DNA of 64,000 bases, from NCBI GenBank assembly GCA_036705565.1, contig JAUBUY010000016.1; one strand, 5' to 3'. The stretch's first letter is position 1, and each line of letters begins with the position of its first letter. This DNA comes from Microcoleus sp036705565. Lineage in GTDB: Bacteria; Cyanobacteriota; Cyanobacteriia; Cyanobacteriales; Microcoleaceae. Positions 7,933-16,826 of this stretch are shown one piece after another. The translations under genes were made by a program, and so were the position numbers. The notes under the pieces were generated by a model. The model was not told the DNA's origin and ran no database searches. It saw nothing but the letters and a program-made list of their open reading frames with translations.

Positions 7933-9058
7933 TCAAACAGCAATTGCAGGCATAGCCTGTCTAACATCACCTAACTTAACGGTTGATGCCCCAACCGCAC
8001 AAATATTTTTAGCTGCATTCTCGTCTCTATCATTCACCTTTTGACAGGACGGACAGCGCCATTCACGAACTGAGAGATCCAACTCTTTCAGTTTGTGTCC
8101 ACAATGGGAACAAGTCTTACTAGATGGATACCAACGATCAATGAAAACTACTTGTTTTCCTTTCTTCTTGGCAACCCATTCGAGAATTTGGAGAAATTCG
8201 CCGAATGCAAGGTCTGAGACTTTACGTCCCCAAAGTCGTTGCATTCCTTTTAGATTCAACGTCTCAAAGCACAGCATATCGAACTTATCAGTTAGTTCGT
8301 GAGCCAATTTCCAGAACCAATCAGAGCGACGATTCACTACGGCTTCATGTTTGCGAACTAGATTGAGTCTTGCTCTTTCTCGGTTCGCTGAGCCTTTCCG
8401 TTTTTGGGAATGCTGACGATTTGCTTTCTTAATAGCGTTAAGGGACTGTTTCAGGAATTGCGGTGATTCGATTTTTGTTCCATCTGAGCAGGTGAGAAAC
8501 GTTTTCAAGCCGAAATCTTGCGCCAGCGATTTTACTCGTCTCGACTTTGGTTTCAGGTTCTTCAACGCTGTCAACGACCACAACCATAAATAGCTCTCCT
8601 AATGTCGTGCGTTTAATGGTTAACGTCTTGACCGTCCCTTCTATCTCTCTGGAATTCCAATACTGATAAACGCGATTCCCAATCTTAATTCGATTGCCGC
8701 CTAATAATTTGTAGCCAGCTTGCTTGAGAGTGAACGATTTGTATCTGCGAACTTTCTTGAATCCGGGAGGTCTAACTCCTTTCTTGTGATGCTTAAAAAA
8801 CAGTTGGTAGGCTTTCTCAATTCGTTGGCAGATATCCTGCACAGCTTGAGAGCCGACCGTTTGCCAGAACGCTTTACGCTTTCTGTGTTTGGCAATATGC
8901 GATTGAAGTTTTGCACAATTCAAATGCTTTCCCCACATCCGGTAGTACCGTTTATGGAGTGCAATGCAATGGTTATAAATCACCCCCGCAGCATTGATAC
9001 TTCGCTTGAGGTGTTTATTCCGCTTGCTTTGATATAGCTTGAACTTCAATGTTTTCAT
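7933..9058 (-). pseudogene. tnpB: TnpB-like RNA-guided nuclease gene, one-base frameshift
   Basis: The first frame, from the ATG at 9058, covers the helix-turn-helix and WED-like N-terminal half (LKFKLYQSKRNKHLKRSINA through KTLTIKRTTLGELFMVVVV). The second frame, to 7933, covers the RuvC half: DFGLKTFLTCSDG with the first catalytic Asp, CFETLNLKGM with the Glu, the zinc finger CSHCGHKLKE and CPSCQKVNDRDENAA, and the last Asp. The two frames join near 8535, where GGCGCAAGATTTC has one base more than an uninterrupted reading. The total length is 3n+1. All RuvC residues and both CxxC pairs persist, so the gene died recently or needs a frameshift. Any omega RNA would overlap its 3' end. Confidence 0.88.
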
Positions 9059-9099
9059 GCTAACTATGATAACATAATAGGTAGCAATTGGGTAGCCAA

Positions 9100-9240
9100 A
9101 TGGTCAGAGAAAGATTAAGTATTCGCATTGCCGTGAGTCGGCTAGAGAAGTTGCGGAGAATTGCCAAACAGAAAGAAAAAACAATGACCCAACTTGTAGA
9201 GGACTGGATTGATAAGCTTAAAGAGGACAAGCCGTCCTAG
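9100..9240 (+). CDS. Small ribbon-helix-helix-like protein divergent from tnpB
   Basis: A 46-codon frame from the ATG at 9100 encodes MVRERLSIRIAVSRLEKLRR, then KTMTQLVEDWIDKLKED. This has the beta strand followed by two helices expected of a CopG/Arc-type ribbon-helix-helix DNA-binding protein. It starts 41 bp from the tnpB start in the opposite direction. Such small genes are often seen beside cyanobacterial IS200/IS605 tnpB genes and may regulate them. Its stop codon lies inside the left-end hairpin of the element, so it belongs to the element. Confidence 0.65.
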   Translation: MVRERLSIRIAVSRLEKLRRIAKQKEKTMTQLVEDWIDKLKEDKPS

Positions 9241-9256
9241 AAGGACGGGGCTTTAG

Positions 9257-9679
9257 ACCCAGTTTTTCGGTAAAATTAGCGCCTTGTAAATTAGCTTGCC
9301 GCCAAGAAGCCCCGCTCAAATTTGCCCCGGATAAATTAGCTTCCCTAAAATTTGCTTCTCTCAAATTTGCCCCTTGCAAATTGGCATTTGCTAAACTCGC
9401 GTACCGCAGGCGAATGCCGCTCAAATCGCCGCCCGGACACTGGTTAGTTTACCGCAACTAATTGATTTGCTGCAGGTTAGGTGCAATCACCGGTGTAGCC
9501 AACCCGAAAATCATTCCTCATAAAACTGCTCCCAAAGTTACAGATTTCCTGCTCTTTACATTCTACAATCTTAAAAGATTCTTACTTTCAATTTCAACGG
9601 GGATCGGTTTCTTCCGGCACAACACCAATCCCACTTTGATCTGCAATTTTTTTAATTCCCCTTACCTCCATAACACACT
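9257..9679. other. Remains of pentapeptide gene and leader of pyrFE
   Basis: Up to 9559 this holds the N-terminal part of the broken pentapeptide gene on the minus strand. From 9560 to 9679 it is AT-rich noncoding DNA that should contain the promoter of the downstream pyrimidine gene. I see no distinct operator. Confidence 0.5.
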
Positions 9680-11158
9680 ATGAGCGATCGCACCGACTTT
9701 TTCGATAAACTGTTAGCGGCTGTTGAAAGCAATCAAAGTTTGCTGTATTTAGCCCTCGATCCCGACCCAGAAACCTTGCCGCCGATGGTTTCCATGACTG
9801 GGGAAGAAACTCAAACTTTTGTAACTGATTTGTTGTCTAAGCTAAAAAGTGCGATCGACCAAACAGCCGATTTAATCTGTGCCTGCAAAATCACCCTCGG
9901 TTTTTACCAATCTCTCGGTATTCCCGGTTGGGCATTGCTGCAAGAAATTTTAACAATTATTCCCCCTCACCTGCCAGTAATTTTAGATGCCAAACACTGC
10001 GATTTAAATACCAGCACAGTGTTTGCCAAAATTGTATTTCAAGACTGGCGCGTGGACGCTATTACTTTAAGTCCCTATGCCGGATTCGACCAAGTAGCGC
10101 CATTTTTGTTATACGCTGGAAAAACTGTTTTTGTCCTCTGTGCCACCGCCAACCCGTCAGGGGCTGCTTTGCAAGAATATCCGACGCAAAACAACCCTTT
10201 TTACTTGCAATTAGTCCGACTCTCTCAAACTTGGGGAACTCCCGAAAAAGTCGGTTTAGAAGTAGGAGTAATGCCGGATATGTTAGCCCGCATCCGCAAA
10301 GAAGCTCCTGAACGCCTAATTTTAGTCGAAGGAGACATCCCCGAAGAAAATGACTTGACAGAAGAAAACGACCTCGCACAACTGCTGGCGGCCGGTTTAA
10401 GCACAAATGGTGACGGTTTGCTGCTGCCAGTCCCCCCAAGTTTATTAGCGGGAAAAGAGCCACGCCAAGAAATTGACAAATTGCGGGATAGTATTAATAA
10501 ACAGAGGGTGCGGGCGATCGAAGGTAGTCCCACTTGCGAACTGTGGCTGCCCGATGTTTGCTTTTTACAACCGGAACCTCACCGTGATTTAATCTTGCAA
10601 CTTTATGACATCGGCTGCGTAGTTTTTGGCGACCACGTACAAGCATCGGGAGCCATATTTCCATATTACATCGACTTGCGGAAAATTATCTCAATTCCGC
10701 AGATTTTCCATCAAATTGTCAGCGCTTATGCAGACATTCTCAAGGATTTAAAATTCGATCGCATTGCCGGAATTCCCTACGGTTCTTTACCCACAGCAAC
10801 GGGTTTAGCATTGCGGATGGAACGCCCGATGATTTTCCCGCGCAAGGAGGTGAAAACTTACGGGGCGGGCAAATTGATTGAGGGGCATTTTCAGGCAGGA
10901 GAAACGATTGTCGTAGTCGATGATATTTTGATTAGTGGCAAAAGCGTGATGGAAGGCGCGGCTAAGTTAAAATCGGCTGGGTTGAATGTGGAAGATATCG
11001 TGGTATTAATCGACCACGAACAGGGAGTCAAAGATAAGATGCAGGCTAATGGTTATCGCGCACATTCTGTGTTAGCGCTTTCGGAAATAGCTGAAGTTTT
11101 GTATCGAGCAAATCGCATTGATACCGAGCAATTCAATCTTTTGACAGCGGAACATTAA
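9680..11158 (+). CDS. pyrFE: Bifunctional OMP decarboxylase / orotate phosphoribosyltransferase
   Basis: This 492-aa fusion catalyses the last two steps of UMP synthesis. Residues 1-270 are the decarboxylase of the PyrF type: LYLALDPDPETLP near residue 22, and ILDAKHCDL near residue 100 with the catalytic Asp-Lys-Asp pattern. Residues 290-480 are the phosphoribosyltransferase: DVCFLQPEPHRDLI, then the PRPP-binding loop TIVVVDDILISGKSV near residue 410. The order decarboxylase then transferase is the cyanobacterial arrangement, opposite to the eukaryotic UMP synthase. The transferase part is longer than the free enzyme at its start. The gene stands alone between repeats, with its own promoter implied. 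No defect is visible. Confidence 0.93.
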   Translation: MSDRTDFFDKLLAAVESNQSLLYLALDPDPETLPPMVSMTGEETQTFVTDLLSKLKSAIDQTADLICACKITLGFYQSLGIPGWALLQEILTIIPPHLPVILDAKHCDLNTSTVFAKIVFQDWRVDAITLSPYAGFDQVAPFLLYAGKTVFVLCATANPSGAALQEYPTQNNPFYLQLVRLSQTWGTPEKVGLEVGVMPDMLARIRKEAPERLILVEGDIPEENDLTEENDLAQLLAAGLSTNGDGLLLPVPPSLLAGKEPRQEIDKLRDSINKQRVRAIEGSPTCELWLPDVCFLQPEPHRDLILQLYDIGCVVFGDHVQASGAIFPYYIDLRKIISIPQIFHQIVSAYADILKDLKFDRIAGIPYGSLPTATGLALRMERPMIFPRKEVKTYGAGKLIEGHFQAGETIVVVDDILISGKSVMEGAAKLKSAGLNVEDIVVLIDHEQGVKDKMQANGYRAHSVLALSEIAEVLYRANRIDTEQFNLLTAEH

Positions 11159-11167
11159 ACCCCAATT

Positions 11168-11458
11168 CCTGTAGGGGCGGGTTCGCCCGGATCTATAAAA
11201 CTCACAAAAAATCATCATAAACCCGCCCCCACCAACGAATAATTCACATCAATTCCAGTAGGGGCGGGTTTTACCAACCATAATCGCCAAAAATTAATAA
11301 TCTTATAAACCCGCCCCCACCCAACGGTAAGCCTCAATGTACATTTTTTACCTGCGATTAAAGTCAAGGTTGATATAGGTTATTAGTTGTGTGGGGGCGG
11401 GTTTATGAGGTTGTATGCGTGCGTCGAATATTATTCGTAAAACCCGCCCCTACCAGAC
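11168..11458. repeat. Cluster of GTAGGGGCGGGTTT inverted repeats
   Basis: The whole gap between pyrFE and leuB consists of three hairpin units. Each is bounded by GTAGGGGCGGGTT or GTGGGGGCGGGTT and the complement AAACCCGCCCC, 60 to 75 bp apart. The same units appear at 16848-16912, 43244-43308 and 58645-58845. In this convergent gap they may also stop transcription from both sides. Confidence 0.85.
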
Positions 11459-11464
11459 CATCGA

Positions 11465-12550
11465 TCAACCTTGCAAAACTTCAATTAAAGCATCGCCCAT
11501 TGCCCGACAGCCGACGAGTTTCATGCCTTCTGACATGATATCGCCAGTGCGATAACCTCGATCCAAAACTTCGACAACGGCTTGCTCGATTTTATTAGCA
11601 GCTTCCGGTTGATTTAAGGCGTAACGTAGCATCATTGCCGCGCTTAAAACTTGGGCGATGGGATTGGCTTTATCTTGTCCGGCGATGTCCGGTGCGGAAC
11701 CGTGCACGGGTTCAAAAACCCCCGGCCCGCTTGCTCCCAAACTAGCAGAAGGCAGCATCCCAATGCTACCAGTTAGCATCGCCGCCGCATCGGAAAGAAT
11801 GTCGCCGAATAAATTGCCCGTGACAATTGTATCGAACTGTTTCGGCCAGCGAATTAACTGCATGGCTGCGTTGTCAACGTAGAGGTGAGAAAGTTCGACA
11901 TCAGGGTATTCTGAAGAAAGGGCAATAATACGATCGCGCCACAGTTGCGAAACATCCAAAACATTCGCTTTATCAACGGAACACAGCCTTTTGCCCCGCT
12001 TCCTGGCCGTCTCAAAAGCGACTCGCCCGATTCTATCAATTTCCGACTCGGTGTAAGCCATCGTATTAACACCGCGTTTTTCGCCTGTTTCCGTCTCAAA
12101 AATACCTTTCGGTTTGCCGAAATAAATGCCGCCTGTGAGTTCGCGGATGACCATAATATCCACGCCTTCGACAACTTCCCGTTTCAAACTAGAAGCATCA
12201 ACCAATTGCGGTAAAATAGTCGCCGGACGCAAATTTGCAAACAATCCCAATCCGGCGCGCAGTCCTAATAATCCAGTTTCCGGGCGCTGTTCGCGGGGCA
12301 AATTATCCCACTTGTAACCGCCAATTGCTGCTAACAATACTGCATCGCAGTTGCGGCATTTTTCCAGTGTTTCTTCGGGTAGCGGATTGCCTGTTGCATC
12401 AATAGCAGCGCCGCCCATTAAAGCTTCTTGAAATTCAAAGCCGATGTCCAATTGTTTGCCGACAAGTTTCAGGACATCTACCGCCACAGCGATAATTTCA
12501 GGGCCGATGCCGTCTCCTGGTAAAAGAGTGATGCGGTAGTTTTGAGTCAT
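11465..12550 (-). CDS. leuB: 3-isopropylmalate dehydrogenase
   Basis: The 361-aa protein oxidises and decarboxylates 3-isopropylmalate in leucine synthesis. The ATG at 12550 gives MTQNYRITLLPGDGIGPEII, the family N terminus; the frame is open 22 codons further upstream, but that part is AT-repeat derived. Diagnostic segments are AAIGGYKWDN and RAGLGLFANLRP near residues 75 to 110, VIRELTGGIYFGKPKG near 135, NTMAYTESEIDRI near 165, and the NAD-binding GSAPDIAGQDKANPIA near 305. It is a complete single gene, convergent with pyrFE. The gap of 119 bp to the divergent Uma2 gene holds its promoter. Confidence 0.96.
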   Translation of the reverse strand: MTQNYRITLLPGDGIGPEIIAVAVDVLKLVGKQLDIGFEFQEALMGGAAIDATGNPLPEETLEKCRNCDAVLLAAIGGYKWDNLPREQRPETGLLGLRAGLGLFANLRPATILPQLVDASSLKREVVEGVDIMVIRELTGGIYFGKPKGIFETETGEKRGVNTMAYTESEIDRIGRVAFETARKRGKRLCSVDKANVLDVSQLWRDRIIALSSEYPDVELSHLYVDNAAMQLIRWPKQFDTIVTGNLFGDILSDAAAMLTGSIGMLPSASLGASGPGVFEPVHGSAPDIAGQDKANPIAQVLSAAMMLRYALNQPEAANKIEQAVVEVLDRGYRTGDIMSEGMKLVGCRAMGDALIEVLQG

Positions 12551-12669
12551 ATCGATTTTGGAGTTTTGATTTGAGATTTGAGATTGAGAGTTAATGGGAA
12601 TTCTTTGGAAATGCAAGACATTCTCACAAGGTTATAATCATATCAGGATAAGCAACCTCAGAATTGATT

Positions 12670-13491
12670 ATGACATTCCCGACTTACCCGCCTGCTCAAG
12701 CTGAACCGCCTTTAGACCCCCGGCAGAGTTTGCCAACAATGTATGATTTACCCAGCGAAGACCCAAAGGAGCCCGGTTTGCCAGATACATTTCATTTAGA
12801 TCAGCCGCAACTCTTGGAATTCACCTTTTTGCCGCCGGGATGGGATGCGGAACAAGTCTTTACAGCCTGTTACCTAAATTTGTATTACGATGCAACACAA
12901 CCGCGCTGGCATAAACGCCCGGATTGGTTTGCTGCGGTGGGTGTGCCAAGGCTTTATCAAGGGCGCGATATGCGTTTGAGTTATGTAGTTTGGCAAGAAC
13001 GGGTAAATCCGTTTGTGGTGGTGGAATTGCTATCGCCGGGCACTGAAGATGAAGATTTAGGGCGGACTGTTCAGCAAGCTGGGGAACCGCCGACTAAGTG
13101 GCAAGTTTATGAACAAATTTTGCGGATTCCTTACTATTTTATTTTCAGTCGCTACACGGATGAATTGCGAGCTTTTCATCTTGTAGGAGGCCACTATGAA
13201 CAGGCAGAATTAATTGATGGGCGGTTATTTATTCCTGAGTTGCAGTTGAGTTTAGGTTGGTGGCAAGGCAGTTATAAGAGTATGAATCGGTTGTGGTTGC
13301 GGTGGTTTACGGCCCAAGGAGGGTTGATTTTGAGTCCGGGTGAAAGAGCAACGGCGGCGGAACGGCAACTGATAGAATCTCAACAGCAAGTTCTAGAATC
13401 TCAACAGCAACTCATAGAATCTCAACAGCGAGAGGAAAGACTAGCGGCGCGGTTGCGGGAACTAGGCATCGATCCTGAAAAGTTGGTTTAA
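12670..13491 (+). CDS. Uma2-family protein with C-terminal heptad repeat
   Basis: The 273-aa product has the Uma2 fold signature: PDWFAAVGVPRLY near residue 85, VVVELLSPGTEDEDLG near residue 117, and YEQILRIPYYFIFSRY near residue 152. An ATG at 12670 is preferred over a TTG two codons upstream. The C terminus carries three copies of a heptad (LIESQQQ, VLESQQQ, LIESQQR) encoded by a 21-bp tandem repeat, then ERLAARLRELGIDPEKL, a coiled-coil tail common in cyanobacterial Uma2 proteins. It is divergent from leuB. Its function is unknown beyond a predicted nuclease fold. Confidence 0.9.
   Translation: MTFPTYPPAQAEPPLDPRQSLPTMYDLPSEDPKEPGLPDTFHLDQPQLLEFTFLPPGWDAEQVFTACYLNLYYDATQPRWHKRPDWFAAVGVPRLYQGRDMRLSYVVWQERVNPFVVVELLSPGTEDEDLGRTVQQAGEPPTKWQVYEQILRIPYYFIFSRYTDELRAFHLVGGHYEQAELIDGRLFIPELQLSLGWWQGSYKSMNRLWLRWFTAQGGLILSPGERATAAERQLIESQQQVLESQQQLIESQQREERLAARLRELGIDPEKLV
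13369..13431 (+). repeat. Three 21-bp tandem repeats in the Uma2 coiled-coil tail
   Basis: Units of CTGATAGAATCTCAACAGCA type (21 bp) start at 13369, 13390 and 13411. They differ at a few bases and keep the frame, so copy number can change the length of the coiled coil by seven residues at a time. Confidence 0.9.
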
Positions 13492-13617
13492 TAGTTCTCG
13501 CACCCAGGCCTGGTGAAACCCGGTTTCAACTCCTCGAATCCGCGCAACAGGAGTGAAATAAGATAAAAATAGTTCGATCGCACGCACGTACAAAAAAATC
13601 GGCAAGGAGTCGCACCA

Positions 13618-14823
13618 GTGGCAGAGGGCGAAGGCATACCAACATCAGCACAGATTGATTATCGGGACTATTCTTGGGCCTTTTGGCCAGTTGTCCCCCT
13701 CTATCCCTACAGCAAGCGGCGCACCATCCGCAAGGAAATAGTCAAGGACACAATCTGGACTTTTGACCAACTACAAGGCATTTTCTACGTAGTCGTCCCG
13801 ATTCGGATGACAGTAATTAAATTAGAACCCGAAGGCCTTCTCGTCTACGCCCCCGTTGCACCGACTCCTGAGTGCATCCGCTTGGTAAAAGAGTTAGTAG
13901 CAGAGCACGGCGAGGTGAAGTACATCCTGCTGACAACGGTTTCCGGCATCGAGCACAAAGTTTTTGTCGGCCCCTTTGCGAGGTGTTTTCCCGAAGCGCA
14001 GGTGTTTGTCGCCCCGCAGCAGTGGAGTTTCCCCGTGAATTTGCCGCTGAGTTGGCTGGGTTTGCCCACGAAACGCACTTCTGTACTGCCCTTTGACAGC
14101 AGCAACACCCCCTTAGCCGATCAATTTGACTGGGCAATTCTCGGCCCCCTCGACCTCGGTTTGGGCAGATTTGCAGAAGTTGCGTTATTTCACAGACGAT
14201 CGCGCACGCTGATGTTAACAGATTCCGTGGTTTCGATTCCCGAAAATCCGCCGGCGATCGTCCAACTCGACTCGTACCCCCTGCTGTTTCACGCCAAAGA
14301 CAGCGCCTCGGACATTGTGGCAGACACCCACGAAAATCGGCGCAAAGGGTGGCAGAGAATCGCCTTATTTGCCATGTATTTTAGCCCCAGCGTGCTGGAA
14401 GTGCCGCCGTGGTCGGAGGTATTTGCCAATGCAGGCAAAGCGCCAGAACGCTCTAGGAAAGCTTATTTCGGGTTATATCCGTTCAAGTGGAAAAAACATT
14501 GGGAGCGATCTTTTGAGGCTTTGCGGGGAGGAGGGCGGTTGTTTGTCGCGCCGATTCTGCAGACTTTGATTCTCAACCGCGCGCCGAGGGAAACTCTCGA
14601 TTGGGTGGATAAAGTGGCGAGTTGGGAGTTTCAAAGAATTGTACCTTGTCACTTCGATAGTGCGATCGACTCCCGGCCGCGTGAATTTCGGCAAGCATTC
14701 TCGTTTCTGGAAAAACACTCGCCTGTTAATTCCTTACCCGAAGATGATTTTAAATTGCTCAGGCAGATTGATGCGGGTTTGAATAAAACTGGTTTGGTTC
14801 CCCCTGCGAAAGAAAAGATTTAA
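13618..14823 (+). CDS. DUF4336 domain protein
   Basis: The 401-aa product starts at a GTG (13618) with GGCAAGGAG about 10 bp upstream as a good ribosome binding site. The N-terminal YSWAFWPVVPLYPYSKRRTI, the middle DQLQGIFYVVVPIRMTVIKL and the C-terminal IVPCHFDSAIDSRPREFRQA are typical of cyanobacterial and plastid DUF4336 proteins. These have a degenerate metallo-beta-lactamase fold. The usual HxHxDH metal site is absent; residues such as GIEHKVFVGPFA replace it. No signal peptide or membrane span is evident. The role is unknown. It stands alone between a Uma2 gene and a repeat-rich convergent gap. Confidence 0.88.
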   Translation: MAEGEGIPTSAQIDYRDYSWAFWPVVPLYPYSKRRTIRKEIVKDTIWTFDQLQGIFYVVVPIRMTVIKLEPEGLLVYAPVAPTPECIRLVKELVAEHGEVKYILLTTVSGIEHKVFVGPFARCFPEAQVFVAPQQWSFPVNLPLSWLGLPTKRTSVLPFDSSNTPLADQFDWAILGPLDLGLGRFAEVALFHRRSRTLMLTDSVVSIPENPPAIVQLDSYPLLFHAKDSASDIVADTHENRRKGWQRIALFAMYFSPSVLEVPPWSEVFANAGKAPERSRKAYFGLYPFKWKKHWERSFEALRGGGRLFVAPILQTLILNRAPRETLDWVDKVASWEFQRIVPCHFDSAIDSRPREFRQAFSFLEKHSPVNSLPEDDFKLLRQIDAGLNKTGLVPPAKEKI

Positions 14824-14864
14824 TCATTTGAGTTCACAATTTTTTCAATTTCGACTAACCCCCA

Positions 14865-14943
14865 GATCCCCCCTAACCCCCCTTAACAAGGGGGGGACTA
14901 GAGTCTTCAAAGTCCCCCTTCTTAAGGGGGATTTAGGGGGATC
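14865..14943. repeat. Inverted repeat of CCCCCTTAACAAGGGGG type
   Basis: CCCCCCTAACCCCCCTTAAC is mirrored by AAGGGGGATTTAGGGGGATC across about 35 bp. It lies in the convergent gap between the DUF4336 and metallophosphoesterase genes and may act as a two-way terminator. Confidence 0.75.
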
Positions 14944-15029
14944 GAGACTTGGATACAAACGAGAGAAATAGAGGGTTTTAGTCTTAAGTTGAGACGCTTT
15001 GAACACTGCCCTGTCCCTACTCAATCAAT

Positions 15030-16826
15030 TTACAAATTTGTTAAATTAAACTCATCAAACTTCACCACTTCCGACTCCGGTTTCCGCGTATCAAAATAGT
15101 AGCTGCTAACCGTACCCTCCCCCGTATCAAAAATAGTAAAAGCCGTAATATCATTGCTATCAATATAAGGCAGCGGCCGCCCGTCTTCTCCCAACAAAGG
15201 CGCAACAGTCGGCACCACAGGTTCCAATCCGTTCGGGTCTCCAATAGCGCTGTAATCTTCCCGATATGCCGGCGGCACAAATCGGCGCTTTTCCCCCGCA
15301 AAAGCACCGTAACTGTTGCCCACATTAGAACTCTCCAAAAAGTGCATTCCGCTGGAACTTACAAACCGATTCCACAAGTGCGAATGTCCGTAAAATACCA
15401 ACTGCACGCCCGCTGTTTCTAGTAGCGGCACTACATCCCGAATCAGATAATCTTGCTGTTTCGGATACTCGTAACGCACCATTTTAATCTCGCCATCGAG
15501 AGCGCGATCGACTATTTGCACTGGATCGGTATAAGCAGGTACAATATTGTCACCCAGAGAATGGGGCGGGTGGTGAAACATCACAATTTTATATTTTGCC
15601 TGCTGGAATTCCGAGCTTTTTAACTCTTGTTGCAGCCAATTATATTGAGCGCTGCCCTTGACAATCGGCTCAAAAATATGCTGTCCGTATCCCCATTTTT
15701 CGGGATGATTAAAATCTTCGTCCCGTTCCCGATACCTGCCTCTCGCACGCGGATCTAAATTCGGAGTCCGCCAGATATTCGTAACATACAAAGTCACTAA
15801 GCGTACATCCCCAAAAGTCACAGCATAGTAATTTTTGCCTCCAGGTAAATTGAAAATTTCGTCATAGGTATCGCTATTAAAACTCTTGTTTTTTAGCCAG
15901 ATTTCCCGCACTGAAGAGTCATTATTAAGATTCAAAGAGGCAGCACGTTGAGCGTATATTTTCTCCGCAGCGGCGCGGGGAAAAGGATCGTTAAATTGGT
16001 CATCGAGTTTGCTGTTGGTTGCAAAGCGACCCATGATTTCGTGATTGCCAATGGCCGGAAATAAAGGCGCGTGTTGAATCAGTTCGCCGCCGCTGTAAAC
16101 GGTTTTGATGCCGTTTTTGTCGAGTTCGGAAAATGCGCGACCTTGCAGAGACGGAAAGAAGGCGCGGCCTCGGTAATCGTCAAACCATTCAGAAGCGCGA
16201 TCGGGTATATTAATTAAATCCCCTGCCATGAAAACCGCGTCAACTCTGCCAATTGTTTCGGCTACTTTCTGGAGATTTGCTGCTGTCATCGGCATCAATT
16301 GATGGTCAGAAGTGAGGAGAATTTTGAGCGCACTTCCTGCTGCGGGTGTCGGAGAAAGAGTGAAAACTTTGCTGCTGACAGATGCGCCGTCTTTCCTTTC
16401 GCTAGTGACTCGATAAGGAATGCGAACACCGGGCATTAAATTGGGGACTTCTGCTTCATGGCGCCAGATGTCGCGGACAATTGGATTGCTGTCAATGATG
16501 CTTTGTTTCATTTCATCGGAGATGCGCGAGTCTTTGTCTTCGCGAGTGCGGCTTAGCTTGGTAGTATTTGCCGTCACGACTTGATTCAAATTTTCGCCGT
16601 AATCAACTGTGTTGCGAGTACCGGCAAACTCTGTGAACCAGACAACTCGCACCGAGTTTGCTGTTGGGACTTGCAGAAACGGGTCGGTTAAAAGCTGAGG
16701 TTTGTTAAGGTAAGATTGCATCATGAAACCTAGCAATAGGACAATCAAAATCAAAACACCAAAAAACCAGGGATTGCGAGAATAACCTTGAGAAAATTCT
16801 ACTTTATTGGGCAAAGGCGTTAACAT
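15030..16826 (-). CDS. Membrane-anchored metallophosphoesterase, purple-acid-phosphatase-like
   Basis: The 598-aa protein begins with a cytoplasmic stub and one membrane helix at residues 19-39 (PWFFGVLILIVLLLGFMMQS). A fibronectin-like N-terminal domain (residues 45-165) resembles that of purple acid phosphatases. The calcineurin-like domain supplies the two-metal ligands in order: SDH near 172, GDLIN near 200, GNHEIM near 259, FHHPPH near 414 and GHSHLW near 478. It should face the periplasm and hydrolyse a phosphomonoester or diester. The first motif reads SDH rather than the usual DxH, which is common in divergent members. The substrate is unknown. No neighbouring phosphate genes are present. 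Confidence 0.88.
   Translation of the reverse strand: MLTPLPNKVEFSQGYSRNPWFFGVLILIVLLLGFMMQSYLNKPQLLTDPFLQVPTANSVRVVWFTEFAGTRNTVDYGENLNQVVTANTTKLSRTREDKDSRISDEMKQSIIDSNPIVRDIWRHEAEVPNLMPGVRIPYRVTSERKDGASVSSKVFTLSPTPAAGSALKILLTSDHQLMPMTAANLQKVAETIGRVDAVFMAGDLINIPDRASEWFDDYRGRAFFPSLQGRAFSELDKNGIKTVYSGGELIQHAPLFPAIGNHEIMGRFATNSKLDDQFNDPFPRAAAEKIYAQRAASLNLNNDSSVREIWLKNKSFNSDTYDEIFNLPGGKNYYAVTFGDVRLVTLYVTNIWRTPNLDPRARGRYRERDEDFNHPEKWGYGQHIFEPIVKGSAQYNWLQQELKSSEFQQAKYKIVMFHHPPHSLGDNIVPAYTDPVQIVDRALDGEIKMVRYEYPKQQDYLIRDVVPLLETAGVQLVFYGHSHLWNRFVSSSGMHFLESSNVGNSYGAFAGEKRRFVPPAYREDYSAIGDPNGLEPVVPTVAPLLGEDGRPLPYIDSNDITAFTIFDTGEGTVSSYYFDTRKPESEVVKFDEFNLTNL

Larger units (their letters stand above)
7893..9256. 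mobile_element. IS200/IS605-type element carrying tnpB only (IS1341-like)
   Basis: Both ends are visible. The right end, beyond the tnpB stop, has TTGACATACTCCCC pairing with GAGGGGATTCT. The left end has the GCCGTCCTAGAAGGACGGGG hairpin. No tnpA Y1 transposase is present, so the element is of the tnpB-only kind and would need a transposase in trans. It interrupts a pentapeptide-repeat gene, whose two halves flank it and define its limits to within a few bases. The exact cleavage sites are inferred. Confidence 0.8.
7798..9559 (-). pseudogene. Secreted pentapeptide-repeat protein, destroyed by stops and an IS insertion
   Basis: Reading the minus strand from about 9559, one frame encodes a signal-peptide-like start (KSRKSVTLGAVL, stop, GMIFGLATPVIA). 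It continues with NLQQIN, stop, LR, stop, TNQCPGGDLSG and then pentapeptide units (ANLQGANLREANFREANL). The canonical cyanobacterial form reads Q where two of the stops stand, so these are likely single-base nonsense changes, and the initiator is GTA instead of ATG or GTG. After GANFTEKLG the frame runs into an IS200/IS605-type element. On the far side of the element the tail resumes (ANLIQSPFNGSNLKNATVAG) and stops at 7798. The original gene was therefore a short exported right-handed beta-helix protein of unknown role. Confidence 0.75.

Noticed and set aside
9640..9665. Possible tRNA or RNA gene before pyrFE
   Set aside because: No cloverleaf or T-loop sequence could be found there or elsewhere in the window.
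12551..12616. Upstream extension of leuB
   Set aside because: The 22 extra codons are derived from AT-rich repeat-like sequence; the family N terminus begins at the ATG at 12550.
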